Assembly (NCBI GenBank): GCA_037127315.1
Contig: JBBBDQ010000398.1
Span: 4,261,001 to 4,325,000, forward strand
Reading direction: 5' to 3'
Source of the DNA: Ascarosepion bandense
Taxonomy: Eukaryota > Mollusca > Cephalopoda > Sepiida > Sepiidae
DNA: 64,000 nt
Position 1 is the stretch's first letter. Every line of letters starts with the position of its first letter. This document shows, in pieces, positions 30,745 through 41,099 of the stretch. Below the pieces are notes generated by a model, which worked only from the letters and a program-made list of their open reading frames with translations, was not told the origin of the DNA and did no database searches. The translations under genes were made by a program, and so were the position numbers.

Positions 30745-33700
30745 ACGTGATTTCTTGTTTTGAGCTTGTGTAGCATCTGGAGAGGCTGCTCTGATCAACA
30801 GTTGAATAATAACGGGGTTTCTTATAGTGCCATGTCGCGTATGGATGGGTGTCTCTGCATGAATCTCCGGTGGGCAACCCAGAAGCCACATTATGCTGCA
30901 GGCTGCGCTAGTTTCCATCCTACATATGCTGCATACAGTGACCGGCTGATTCTACTCTAGAGCGCTCTCTCTTGATAAATCACTATGAATACACGCAAAC
31001 AAAATTGCAAAACTGAACCAGCTAATCAGAAAACGCCCATACGTGTCTGCGTCTCCTTCGCAAACATACGAGGTATTCGCACAAACCTTTACAGCGTATA
31101 ATCATTCGTTCTAACAAACTCACCTGACATCTTAGCTCTCTGTGAAACTAACCTTCTATTCTCTTTTCTGAGTTTTACGTTCCTGGTTACCTTCCCCTCT
31201 TCAGAAAGGACTCCAATGTCCATATGCATGGGCTTGATATTTATGTCAGTGAACACCTCCCTCTAGCTAAGGTGATCTCTCTTGAATTCCTAGATCATAT
31301 TTTCATGTGCTTCCGTCACTCACTTGTAAGCTCGTTTAGCTATTTTTTCTTTCTCTACCGCTCTGACTGTTCATCTTCTGACTGTTCAGTACTAGATATC
31401 ATCTCTACTAATATCGATAAGGCCATTTCTTCTTATCTATCTACCCATATATTTGTGTTTGGTGAATTAACGCCCACCTTGCCAAGTGGCTGGAAAACTG
31501 TTACCGATCTTGCTGGTGTCTACACAATGAACTTTTCCATCATCCAGTCTCTTATGCAATGATGGATTTCCCCACGCGTTTCTCCAACAATCCTAATGGA
31601 AGAGACTCACTGCTAGAATCTCTGCTTTACTTCCATCCCAGAGTCTTGCAATGTCAATCAGCTCTGCCCTCTCGGAATCTCTGACAACGCGGTAGATTCC
31701 GTTAACATCTCCTTCCACTCCCACGCCACTTAAGAAACTCAGACCAGGAGATTATCCTACTGCTACCAAAGAGCAGACTGGTACTCATTCCGCGACTTCC
31801 TGTGTCACGTCCCGTGGAACAATGTTTTTAGCCTTCCTGTTGAAGACTGTGTATTTGAGTTCTCTTGGGTTAAGGCTGGCATCAATGCATTCATCACAGC
31901 CAGGAAGTTTCAGCTTAAATCCTATTCGTCCCCTTGATTCTATCCCGCTTGTTCGGCCGCCATTGCCCACCGGAATCACTCCTTTTACTTTTCAGAAGCC
32001 ACGCGTCGGACCATAACAGGCGCCTGTTCGCCTCAGCACGTAATAAGTGCAAAAAGATACCCAATGAAGCTAAGAAGTTATTTGCTGCCAGAATGAAGCA
32101 ACGCATAGCATCCCGTAAGTTCGGCACCAAAAACTACTGGCGACTCTGTAAAAGTGTGCTAGAACAATGGTAAAAATACCCTCTCTAATCAATGAATTTG
32201 AGGTCCTCACCTCTTCCGCGGACAAACCTGAATGCTTTGCTTGCAGATTTTCCACCAATTCGAGACTGAATTCGTCTGGAGTATCTATACACGACTTTTT
32301 GCCTAGACCTGAGGCCAAATTGAACGACATCCACATTACCCCCTCGCTGATCTCTTAAATCATCTCTAAGCTTGACACTCATAAAGCGAGCGGTGGTGAC
32401 GGGTTCCCAATCATAGTCTTGAATAAATGTGCCCCTAAACTCTCCTCTGTCCTCTCTAAGCTCTACAACTACTGCCTATCTGCTTCCTGCTGTCCTGCTT
32501 GTTGGAAGTCTTCCTCTGTTCATATATTTAAAAATACTGGAGAACTCTCGGACCCCGCTAATTACCGCCATATCAGCTTCCTACTGTTTTTCGGCAAAGT
32601 CATTATCAACGCCGAGGTGGTTCAGCATCTCACAGCCACAAACTCTTCTCGGACAAACAAAAGTATGGTTTCCGCTTCACCAGGTCTACTGTCGATATGC
32701 TAATAACCATCACTGAATATATATACCAGGCTCTCGACAAGAATGGCGAAGCTCGAATCGTTGCCCTTGATATTTCAAAGAGTTTGACAGAGTTTGACAT
32801 GCTGGCCTTCTACGCAAGCTGCTGAGCTATGTTATAACTGGACAATTGTCTGACCTAATCCAGTCATTCCTCTCTAATTGCACAATGAAGGTAGTACTAA
32901 AAGGACATGCCTCCCAAAACTACTATACGAACGCGGGCGAATATCAAGGCTCTATTCTAGATCCTACGCTTTTTCTTATCTGCATTCATGATCTCCCCGT
33001 TGTTATAAGATCCCATGTAGGCATGTACGCCGACGATACAACCGTTTACTCTCGCCTTGATCAAAAATCTGCTGAGGTTGACAAAGCGAACCTCACTGTC
33101 AAAGTTAAGAAGGATATCCAATCTGTGGTGGACTGGGGAAAGAAATGCCTCGTAAATTTTAATGCTTCTAAAACGAAGCTGCTGTCTATTAAACATCATA
33201 GACAATCGCTCTTACTCCCCATTAGCATAGAACAAGCTGGCTTCCTTGAGAGTAAAACACTACGACTCCTTCGCCTCACACTCTCAGCGGACCTCAAGTG
33301 GAATGACCATATCGAATCTATTGCGAAATCCGCTGCAAAGAAGGTCGGTACATTGTGCAGGGCCAGAAAATTTTTTCCGTCTGAGTCCAACCTGCACATA
33401 TATAAATCTACCATCCGCCCGTGTATTGAATACTACTGCCACATCTGGTCGGGTACCCCTGCTATATTTCTCGGGGTTCTTGACAAAATCCAACAAAAAA
33501 TCTGCAATGTGATCGATACCGACTTGGCAGCTTGGCTGCAGTCGCTCTCTCACGGGCGTGACGTGGCTTCCCTGTGCCTCTTCTATAAATAATTTCACGG
33601 CTCCCGCTCTAATGTACTTAGATCACTGGTGTCCCCTAGTTATGAATTTACACGAGCTACTAGATTAGCAACGAGCTCCCACTCTTTTACAGTGAAACCG

Positions 33701-34030
33701 ATAAAGTGCAACCGCAATTTCTACTCTAACCGCTTTTTTCACGCACTTCACACATGTGGAATTCTCTGCCATATACTTGCTTCTCCGACAGCTACAATCT
33801 CCAGGAATTTAAATGTAGGGTCAATAGACATCTATCACACTAATTCGCATCCATTCTCACAAGTACTTTTTCAACTACTCAACCCACATCCTCGGTATCC
33901 TCATCCGTCTATTACCCTCCTCCTGACATTTCCTATAACTAACCCCTCTTTCGCATCACTTTCTCCAATGTAACCCCCTGCGCAACAGTGGCAGTAGAAT
34001 ACTTTGCTTGGGGAGAGATGATTAAAAGAA
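30745..34030 (+). mobile_element. Jockey-like LINE, nearly full length, broken
   Basis: About 3.3 kb. The 5' part encodes a degenerate SDRLILL-containing leader (30760-30960). Endonuclease: VCVSFANIRGIRTNLYSV near 31045 and ILALCETNL. HMHGLDIYVSEHLPLAK and FFLYRS follow. The catalytic SDH is SDN (ISDNAVDSV near 31690). RT: LDISKSLTEFD and QGSILDPTLFL precede the intact IYADDTT-type box MYADDTTVYSRLDQKS near 33030. A 248-codon open frame spans 32846-33592 and holds GKKCLVNFNASKTKLLS, SADLKWNDHIESIAKSAAKK, YKSTIRPCIEYYCHIWSG and DVASLCLFYK. The 3' end has CAACAGTGGCAGTAGAA and a GATTAAAAG tail. Stops and frameshifts elsewhere make it inactive. Confidence 0.9.
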
Positions 34031-34107
34031 TGTACAAGACTGATATTCACGACGAAAATCTAGTGGAAAATGGGGGTCTCCTTATATCACACAAAATGTA
34101 CCCAACT

Positions 34108-34985
34108 TTTTTTAATATAATCGTGTCGCCCTAAGAAAGGCAATTTACTGCCACTGTTGTGCAGGGGAGTTACATAAGAGGAAAGTTCTAAGAAAGAATG
34201 ACGAGTTACAGGAGGTGTTATTAAGAGGGTAAGAGAAGGATGAGAATACTGATGAGAGAGGTGTGGACGGATAAAATAAGCATGAGAGAGAGGATGCAGG
34301 TTAGTGATATAGGGGGCGCCTATTGACTTTACATTTAAATTCTTGGAAATTGTAGCTGTCGGGGAAAAAAGTAAATGGAAGAGAATTCCACGGGCGGGAA
34401 GTGCGAGAAAAGAAACTGATGAGGTTAAATTTGCGTTTACAATTTATTGGTTTCACAGTGAGAGAATGTGACCCATTTGACAATCTTGTGGCTCGAGGAA
34501 ATTCATATTTAGTGGGTACCAGTGAGCTAAGTTCATCGGAGCAGAAGCCGCAAAAGTATTTGTAGAAGAGACACAGGGAAGCCACATTGCGTCGGTGAGA
34601 AAGTGACTGTATAGGAGCCGCCAATCGGGATCGATAACATTACATATTATCCGTTGGATTTTGTCAAGGAACCCAAGATGGATAGCAGGAGCACACGACC
34701 AGATATGGCAGCAGTATTCAATGAACGGGCGGATGGTAGATTTGTATATGTGTAGTATTGTTTCGGACGGGAAACACTTCCTGGCCCTGAACAGAGAACC
34801 GACCTTCTTAGCTGCGGATTTAGCTATGGATTTTATTTAGTCATTCAACTTGAGGTCAGGTGTTAGAGTTAACCTGAGAAGACGCGGTGTTTTGCTTTTA
34901 AGGAGCCTGATCCATGCTAATGGGAAGCAGGAGCGATTGTTTGTGATGGTTAATAAATAGTACCCGCGTAGAGTTTCTCATATCT
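34108..34985 (-). mobile_element. Jockey-like LINE, 5'-truncated copy, opposite strand
   Basis: Reads RT tail to 3' end on the minus strand: FRARK.FPSETILHIYKSTI and RPFIEYCCHIWS, then an open frame 34301-34624 with SHRRNVASLCLFYKY and PWNSLPFTFFPDSYNFQEFK. The 3' end has CACAACAGTGGCAGTAAATT and a poly-A tail at 34108-34116. Its tail faces the tail of the copy at 30745-34030 with only about 77 bp between them. Confidence 0.88.
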
Positions 34986-35550
34986 AGGCTGGCCTGGAGT
35001 GTATGATCTGCCTATAAGAGAAGAGCCAAATTCACTTGTATATGACTGGAGAGCACACTGATAAAGAACTGGAAAGAATTAAATTGAATCTTTCGTTTTT
35101 AAGTCTTCGATAGTTGAACAATAAATACGTATTAATCACCTACTGTAAGAAGAAATAAGTTATGGTTTCCTGATAGAAGAATAGCCGAAAATATGAGCTT
35201 TGATTTTTAGAATGCTAAATTTAAAAAACACAGAAGTTTAAATAGAGGAAATTATGTATTTTGTAATAACAGTAGATGCTTTGAAAGAGTCAAACAAAAC
35301 ATGATGATACATGGCAAGAGAGATATACAAAAATGCAGCATCAGTTCCAGTAAGGATTTGAGTATTAATCGTTTTAAGTTGGATTGTGTTTTGCCGGAAG
35401 TCATACATCCTTAAAATTATAATGTCTTTGGAAATGTAATAAAAGGAGTTTCCGTTGCATTACATTCTTTTACTCTAGCCATCGTAATTTTTAAAAATTT
35501 CCTCTTCTTTGCAGCACTGAACAATCATGTCTATTCGATACCGCGCCTAA
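34986..35550. other. No recognisable feature
   Basis: AT-rich spacer. No family recognised. Confidence 0.45.
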
Positions 35551-35561
35551 ACCCTGTTATT

Positions 35562-35779
35562 GGTTGGTTGGTTGGTTTTATGGCATATCAACCTCGGCGG
35601 TTGCCAACTAAATTTTTTGCCAACTAAATTTTTATTTATTTATTGCTGGTAATACCATTTTTTTTTCAACAATTTATTGTTGTTTTTTATATAATTTTTT
35701 GTGTCTAGTAATACTTTTTCTCTTTTCGAGTATCAAGAATCATTGGGAATTATTTTTAAGAGCAGGATCACCAAGTCTT
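35562..35779 (-). mobile_element. I-clade LINE 3' fragment with 11 bp target duplication
   Basis: A 218 bp piece matches the 3' UTR of the LINE at 21541-27274 (shared ATGGCATAT.GACCTC-like block and following T-rich sequence). It ends with GCCATAAAACCAACCAACC on the minus strand, i.e. a (CCAA)n tail. It is flanked by ACCCTGTTATT at 35551-35561 and 35780-35790, a perfect 11 bp target-site duplication. It inserted in the tail of the adjoining SINE. Confidence 0.88.
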
Positions 35780-35790
35780 ACCCTGTTATT

Positions 35791-36064
35791 TAACCCATAG
35801 CTGGAGAGAAGGAACGGATTAATACTTTTCCCAAGGGTACAAGAGCTTATGTGAATGCAGGGCATTCAACTGGAATTCGAACTCTGCTCACCGATTTCTC
35901 TTTCCGAGCCGATATCCACTGCACATCCCTCACTAAACGCTTACAGCACCTTGTATTCCCAAGCAGTCACCCATCTAAGTACTGACCAGGGTCTACGTTG
36001 CTTAAATTCGGTGATCGAGCGAGAACCTGTGTATTCAACGTGATATGGCCGTAAGCCAAACTCT
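35791..36064 (-). mobile_element. 5S rRNA/tRNA dimeric SINE
   Basis: Minus strand: a 5S-derived head spans 35948-36056. Reversed 5S landmarks on the plus strand are GTATTCCCAAGCAGTCACCC, CATCTAAGTACTGACCAGG, TTGCTTAAATTCGGTGATCG and GTGATATGGCCGTAAGCC. A tRNA-like part then follows with GTGCAGTGGATATCGGCTCG (box A) and GAGTTCGAATTCC (box B). The tail reads CTCTCCAGCTATGGGTTAAA. Both halves carry pol III promoter elements. The tRNA part and tail match the SINE at 9424-9590. Confidence 0.88.
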
Positions 36065-36500
36065 GTTATACCATCCATTTATTCGAGCTTGCTACTAAGG
36101 TTTAGCATTGTTTTCCTCTGTCTCTTCGATTCAGTCTCTCCGGTGAGTGTCAATTTTTCCAAGCCCTCTTTCTTGATCATAATACCATTAATTTCAATTG
36201 CCTGCTTCTTATATTAAGTATAAGTGTTCATTTTATTTCCATTTTCCCTATAACTTCATCGTTGCTCACGTGTTCTGTCTATAGTATCATCAGCATCATC
36301 CTGTAGAGCAAAAGTTCTGTTGCTTCGAGTCTACTGCCATATAGGAGAACTGATATTGCATAACAGTTCAGTACTCCTCTTTTTTTCTAAATAATTATGT
36401 TTCTTAATACTTAGCTAAGCTTTTGAAAAGAATCTTTCTCTATTCCGAAAATCTTTGGGTGTCGGTGTCTCACTTTTCCAACTCTGTTAAATAACGCCCA
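36065..36500 (-). mobile_element. RTE-like LINE, inverted fragment
   Basis: Minus-strand remnant of the first RTE-like family. Matching blocks include reversed CATATAGGAG, the segment around CATCATCCTGTAGAGC (FYRRML region), ACTTCATCGTTGCTCACGTG, and the last ~90 bp (KR basic block, LTHRRD region). Directly abuts the 5' end of the SINE at 36064. Confidence 0.65.
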
Positions 36501-36597
36501 AGATTATTAAATTATAGCACTTCTTTGCTACGATTTGTTATTATTTTATCTTAACTTAAACGAGTTGTTGGTAAAGGTTAAAGGACTTGGATTACGT

Positions 36598-36760
36598 TGT
36601 TATTTAATTCATAGATAGGGGTGATGGCGAGAAGAGATCACACATTTCGCAAGATTATTTTTGTGAAAGTGAAAGTGAAAACAGATGAGCACGGTATTAG
36701 AACTTGGATCATCGATTCATTACTGCGCGCTATCCGTTGCACTACCCACGTATACTTAAT
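36598..36760 (-). mobile_element. tRNA-derived SINE, inverted
   Basis: Minus strand: GTGGGTAGTGCAACGGATAG (box A region) and GATCCAAGTTC (box B). The tail has ATCTATGAATTAAATAAC, related to the CCAGCTATGGGTTAAATAAC tail of the other SINEs. Confidence 0.65.
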
Positions 36761-36927
36761 GACTTGCAATTATTTACTACCGTGTCTTTCATCTTGAGTG
36801 AATAAAATTGTCGCCTTGTACGTATTTCCAGTCTAGGAATGTGTGATTCTTCAAAATTCCAATATAACTAGGCACCGAGAAGACGGAAGCAAAAGAAAAA
36901 TGTTTTTAAAAATTGGATTACACGTCC

Positions 36928-36931
<4 letters not shown>

Positions 36932-37012
<81 letters not shown>

Positions 37013-37032
37013 GTGTGTGTGTGTGTGTGTGT
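36932..37032. repeat. (CA)35-(TA)-(TG)n compound microsatellite
   Basis: CA run at 36932-37002, short TA run and TG run to 37032. The CA and TG blocks are inverted relative to each other and could pair. Confidence 0.97.
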
Positions 37033-37065
37033 ATCAGAAGATTGGTTACCGACTTTGATCAATAT

Positions 37066-37500
37066 TTGAAATTTATATTCTATATATTTAGAATATATAG
37101 TAATTATACCACGTGCTTTATAAAACCCCAGACATGTTCGAATAAAACTAGCTTAATAGAAAATTGCCCGTAAATATTTCATCTCGGAGACGTTAATCTA
37201 AAAAAAAAAATTCCTTATTATATTTCAAAAAGTTTGGCATAAGTAGACCATAACTGTGTGCCCAACGATAATAGATTTTTCTAGATGTTAATGCTGATTA
37301 CTAGGCATTTATCCTACAAAAGAAAACTTCCTGACATTTAATAAGTTAAGTTTAACACAAGATCTCACTACTGATGTTCTTTCAGGACGTGGGCGATCAT
37401 AGCTCGCTACATTTTTCTATCTTTTGCAATATTTTACTATCAGGTTTTTAAGGGCTTCTAGTTATGTCATCCATTTACATAAGCTCGATAGGTAATTATC
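37066..37500. repeat. Dispersed repeat U, copy 2
   Basis: Homologous with 14285-14790, same orientation and order of blocks, including the CTTTCAGGACGTGGGCGATC block resembling the RTE-like 3' end. Confidence 0.75.
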
Positions 37501-37799
37501 TATGAATAGGTTAAATTTGTTTCACACTGCCTTCAATATATCCTGATTTTGTGTGTTTCTGATTCTAAATATTAGTTTTTAAAATGTTTTCATTTATTTA
37601 GTCTTATGATGTTTAGATAAAATTCATCAAAGAAGACGCCGTAGTTTTTCTAACTCAAATACTTTCGATCTTTTCCAAGATCATCAACAGCAGTAAATTA
37701 CGAAATCAAATACTGAAACTGCGATCAAATATTCATTGCGTTTTAATATTGATTAAGAAAAAAAACACACGTACTTGCTTGTCTTATTATAGTCATTGA
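37501..37799. other. No recognisable feature
   Basis: AT-rich spacer. Confidence 0.4.
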
Positions 37800-38030
37800 T
37801 AAAACTTATCCGTTGTTGGCAAAACAAACGTGTCAGTATAAAGGGAGTTGAAAATAAATTAGTAGAAATTCAAAATGACATTAAATGTTAGTTATATTTA
37901 TATAATATGTTACTGCTACACTCGTAATAAATTTTGTTGAGTGTCGGTTTGTTGATTTTGATATTTATAACCTCGATAATTTGCAGTTTTTGTTTCCTTT
38001 TTTATTATTTCTGTGGTAGAGTTTATCAGA
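37800..38030 (+). repeat. Dispersed repeat X, copy 1
   Basis: Homologous with 46735-46960. Shared: AACAAAACAAGCGT-like start, ACACTCG.AATAAATTTTGTT, GGTTTGTTGATTTTGATAT-like and CCTCGA.AATTTG. Unassigned. Confidence 0.7.
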
Positions 38031-38060
38031 TTGGTCAGCAAGTATGTCAATTTTTGTCAG

Positions 38061-38061
<1 letters not shown>

Positions 38062-38140
<79 letters not shown>

Positions 38141-38141
38141 T
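38062..38141. repeat. (TA)n-(TG)n compound microsatellite
   Basis: TA run of about 43 bp followed by TG run. Confidence 0.97.
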
Positions 38142-38439
38142 GTCACCGGAAAAATAATTGAAGTTCAATAATAATCCCCTTCTTTCATTTGTTCACAATA
38201 GAATTTGTCCTTTACATAAACTAGATTTAACATTTGTGAATCAGTAACTTTTTCTTTCCTACCTGGTCAAGCCACATGTCTACTACCAAAAGGGAATTTT
38301 TTACTATGATTCCTCTAGCTTAACCCTATAGTAACCGACACTCACTACATTTAAATATCCCCTGCTTCCGGGGTTTGACAATGCATGTATTGAACTGACA
38401 TTTTGAAATAGCTATCCCCCTCTAAATATTATCTGAATT
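38142..38439. other. No recognisable feature
   Basis: Unassigned spacer upstream of the jockey-like fragment. Confidence 0.4.
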
Positions 38440-39330
38440 ACATCTCACCGATGAAATCAGATCCCAAGTAGGCATCTAAGCTGGCGACACCACAGTTTAC
38501 TCTCGCCTCGATCAAAAATCTGCTGAGGCTGACAAAGCGAATCTCGCTGCTGAGCTTGAAAAGGATCTCCACTCTGTGATTGACTGGGGTAAGAAATGGC
38601 TCGAGAATTTTAATGCTTCCAAAACAATGCTGCGATCTGTTAACCATCACAGACAACCGCTCCTAACCCCCCATTCGCATGGAACAGGCTAATCTCCCTG
38701 AAAGCAAAACACTGGGAATCCTCAGGTTATCTCTCTTAGCAGACCTCAAGGGGAATGACTATATCGAATCCATAGCTAAATCCACTGCTAAGAGGACCGG
38801 TTCTCTGTGTATGGCCAGGAATTTTTCCCGTCTGAATCCATCCTGCACATGTATACATCTACCATCCACCCGTTTATTGAATACTGCTGCCACATCTGGT
38901 CAAGTACCCCTGCTATTCACCTCAGGGTTCTTGATAAAATCCAACAGAGAATCTGTAATATGATACATCCCGATTTGACAACTGGGATACAGGTACGTTC
39001 TCACAGGCGTAATGTGGCTTCCCTGTGTCTCTTCTACAAATACTTTCACGCCTTATGCTCCGATGAACTTAGCTCACTGGTTCTCCCTGTGTGAGAATTT
39101 ACTCGAGCTACTAGATTAGCAACTAGGTCCCACCCTTTTACAGTGAAACCAATAAAATGTAACCGCAACTTCTAAACCAGCAGCTTCTTTTATTGCACTT
39201 CCCGCTTGTGGAATCCCATTCCGTATACTTGCAAACCCGATAGCTACAATCGCTAAGAATTTAAATGTAAGGTCAATTGTCATCTCCTGTCTCACTGACT
39301 CTCATCCTTTTCCATATGCTCTTTCTCCGT
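38440..39330 (+). mobile_element. Jockey-like LINE, RT palm to C-terminus, broken
   Basis: Starts in the palm. The catalytic YADDTT box reads stop-AGDTT near 38480, so both the tyrosine and first aspartate are lost. TVYSRLDQKSAEADKANLAA and NFNASKTML follow. After a frameshift come FFPSESILHMYTSTIHP and EYCCHIWSSTPAIHLRVLDK. RRNVASLCLFYKY and DELSSLV then appear. The final LWNPIPYTC and FKCKVN blocks close it near 39270. Confidence 0.88.
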
Positions 39331-39339
39331 CCACTCTCT

Positions 39340-39500
39340 GGAGCCGAGATGTCAATACTCTAATAACGGATATTTTTTAAGGAATGCAGTTTCAAATCAT
39401 GCAGACTTCATTTTTGTTTCTAATAAGTGTTTTTGAATCTTCAGGCTCCTACACAAAAGGAAATAAATATACTGTTTAATAAATTGATGGAGCGTCGAAT
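39340..39500 (+). mobile_element. tRNA-SINE tail fragment
   Basis: Shares the tail CTTCAGGCTCCTA.A.AAA.GAAATAAA...TTTAATAAATTGATGG-like sequence with the SINE at 16335-16505. The head is degraded, with GTTTCAAATC as a possible box B. Confidence 0.5.
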
Positions 39501-39533
39501 TGTATCTATTTAAATTAGGTTTTATCTATGTAC

Positions 39534-39536
<3 letters not shown>

Positions 39537-39567
<31 letters not shown>

Positions 39568-39660
39568 CTGTAGTAATAACAATACCAACAGTAACAGAAA
39601 TAATTCTGCCGAAACTAGTATTAATTAAGCTATAATTTAAATCGTCTGATTTACAGGAAA
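39537..39660. repeat. (TA)14 plus repeat shared with 14988-15110
   Basis: TA run (39537-39564) followed by about 95 bp (AGTAATAACAATACCAACAG to TTTAAATCGTC) that matches the left flank of the nested inverted repeat at 15080. Confidence 0.8.
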
Positions 39661-39924
39661 GTAAGCTAAGAAAAGAAAAAATCTATTTCAATAGAAACAA
39701 GGTAAATTGTTATCATTTTTGTTGAAAAATAAATCATAGCGGTTTTTAGTTTAATTAAATGGCGCAAATGTTTTAGAAAAAAAACTTTTTTTTAGGAAAA
39801 ATTGACATACAAATCTAAATTTAAATATAAATCTCAAAATTAGATTTAAATTAAAAGATTAAAAAATTGATAAAACATAAAAAAATAAAAAATTATTAAC
39901 TTAAGGAAAATATCACTTCAACAA
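39661..39924. other. A-rich spacer
   Basis: No feature recognised. Confidence 0.4.
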
Positions 39925-40020
39925 GCACACACACACACATATATAAACACACAACACACACACACAACCACACGTGTACAAAAGCCTACACACACACACA
40001 ACCACACGTGTACAAAAGCC

Positions 40021-40078
<58 letters not shown>

Positions 40079-40079
40079 C
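39925..40079. repeat. (CA)n/(TA)n with a duplicated ACGTGTACAAAAGCCTA segment
   Basis: CA runs interrupted by two copies of CCACACGTGTACAAAAGCC, then a longer CA run (40024-40060) and a TA run to about 40078. Confidence 0.93.
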
Positions 40080-40090
40080 ACATTCCCGAA

Positions 40091-40612
40091 CATCTTCTTC
40101 TATGTGCTCTATCCCTTCAGGACGTAGGCGGTCATGGTTCTCCACGTCTCCCTATCCCTGGTGGCTCTTAGTATGTTTGCTCCTGTTACACCTCACAACC
40201 CTCGTTGCATCATCCACCTGATCAGACCCTGCAAATATGTTATCTGCTGCCTTCGTCTGTCTCTTTTCCCTTCTATCTGGCCTGTCAGTATCAGGTTCTC
40301 CAGGTTCTCATTTCTTATTGCATGTCCCAGGAACTTCGGTTGTTTCTTCCTGATGCTCAGTATTGATTTCCTTTTTGTTGCCATTCTTTCCAACAACTCA
40401 TCGTTGCTTGCATGCTCAGTCCGCGATATCCGCAGCATCCTTCTGTAGAACCACATTTCTGCTGCTTCAAGTTTTGTCCTCATTTTCGATATCACATAGC
40501 AATCCAGCACTCTTTTCTTTGTTTCTAGTGAAATTTTCCTGAGTCTTAGTACTTTACTCAGCTTCTGGAAAGCGTCCTTTGCCATGCCAATTTGCCTTCG
40601 GATTCTTTCCAC
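40091..40612 (-). mobile_element. RTE-like LINE, 3' part with 139-codon open frame
   Basis: The longest uninterrupted RTE-like C-terminus here: open frame 40193-40612 on the minus strand. It runs from RIRRQIGMAKDAFQKLSKV through KTKKRVLD-type sequence, EAAEMWFYRRMLRISRTEHA and KKQPKFLGHAI to EGKRDRRRQQITYLQGLIRW. The downstream part reaches the TAYVLK block and ends with TTCTTC (GAAGAA tail) at 40094-40101. It lacks the palm. Relatively low stop density suggests a younger copy. Confidence 0.88.
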
Positions 40613-40800
40613 ACCGCCCTGTATATCCTTTCCTTTCTCCCCACCTTTGCAACTGTCAACACACCTGTATTTCCATCCATCTCTTGCTCCTTTCTAACTG
40701 GTTTGTCCTTCTCTTCACTCTTTTAATATTTTTCTCTTATGTAGCCCCCTGCACATCAGTGGCGTTTCCGTCTTGTACAGGGTGATATGATTTTAAAAAA
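40613..40800 (+). mobile_element. Jockey-like LINE 3' tail
   Basis: Ends GTAGCCCCCTGCACATCAGTG, then GTACAGGGTGATATGATTTT and poly-A. This matches the 3' ends at 34000, 52925 and, reversed, 34108. Only the 3' terminal part remains. Its left edge abuts the inverted RTE-like copy. Confidence 0.7.
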
Positions 40801-41099
40801 AAAGATAAAAAAGATATTTTGTTAATTTTGGCAAATATATATGTTAAAAAGAAATTTTAGTGTTATTTTGCGTGGTTTAGATGGCAATTTAACCATTGCA
40901 TCCTGTAAATAAGAACCGACCGAAACACTAACAAAACCAAAAATGATAACGTATTGTTTGGAAAATATATACATAATTTTTTTTATTTCGTGTTCTGCTT
41001 ACAAAATAATAGGAAGCAAATTAACATACAAGATGTAATAGATTGAAATAAATGAATGAATGAATTCCGAGTCGAAGAAAGAAACTTACTAAATGACAA
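40801..41099. other. AT-rich spacer
   Basis: No feature recognised. Confidence 0.4.
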
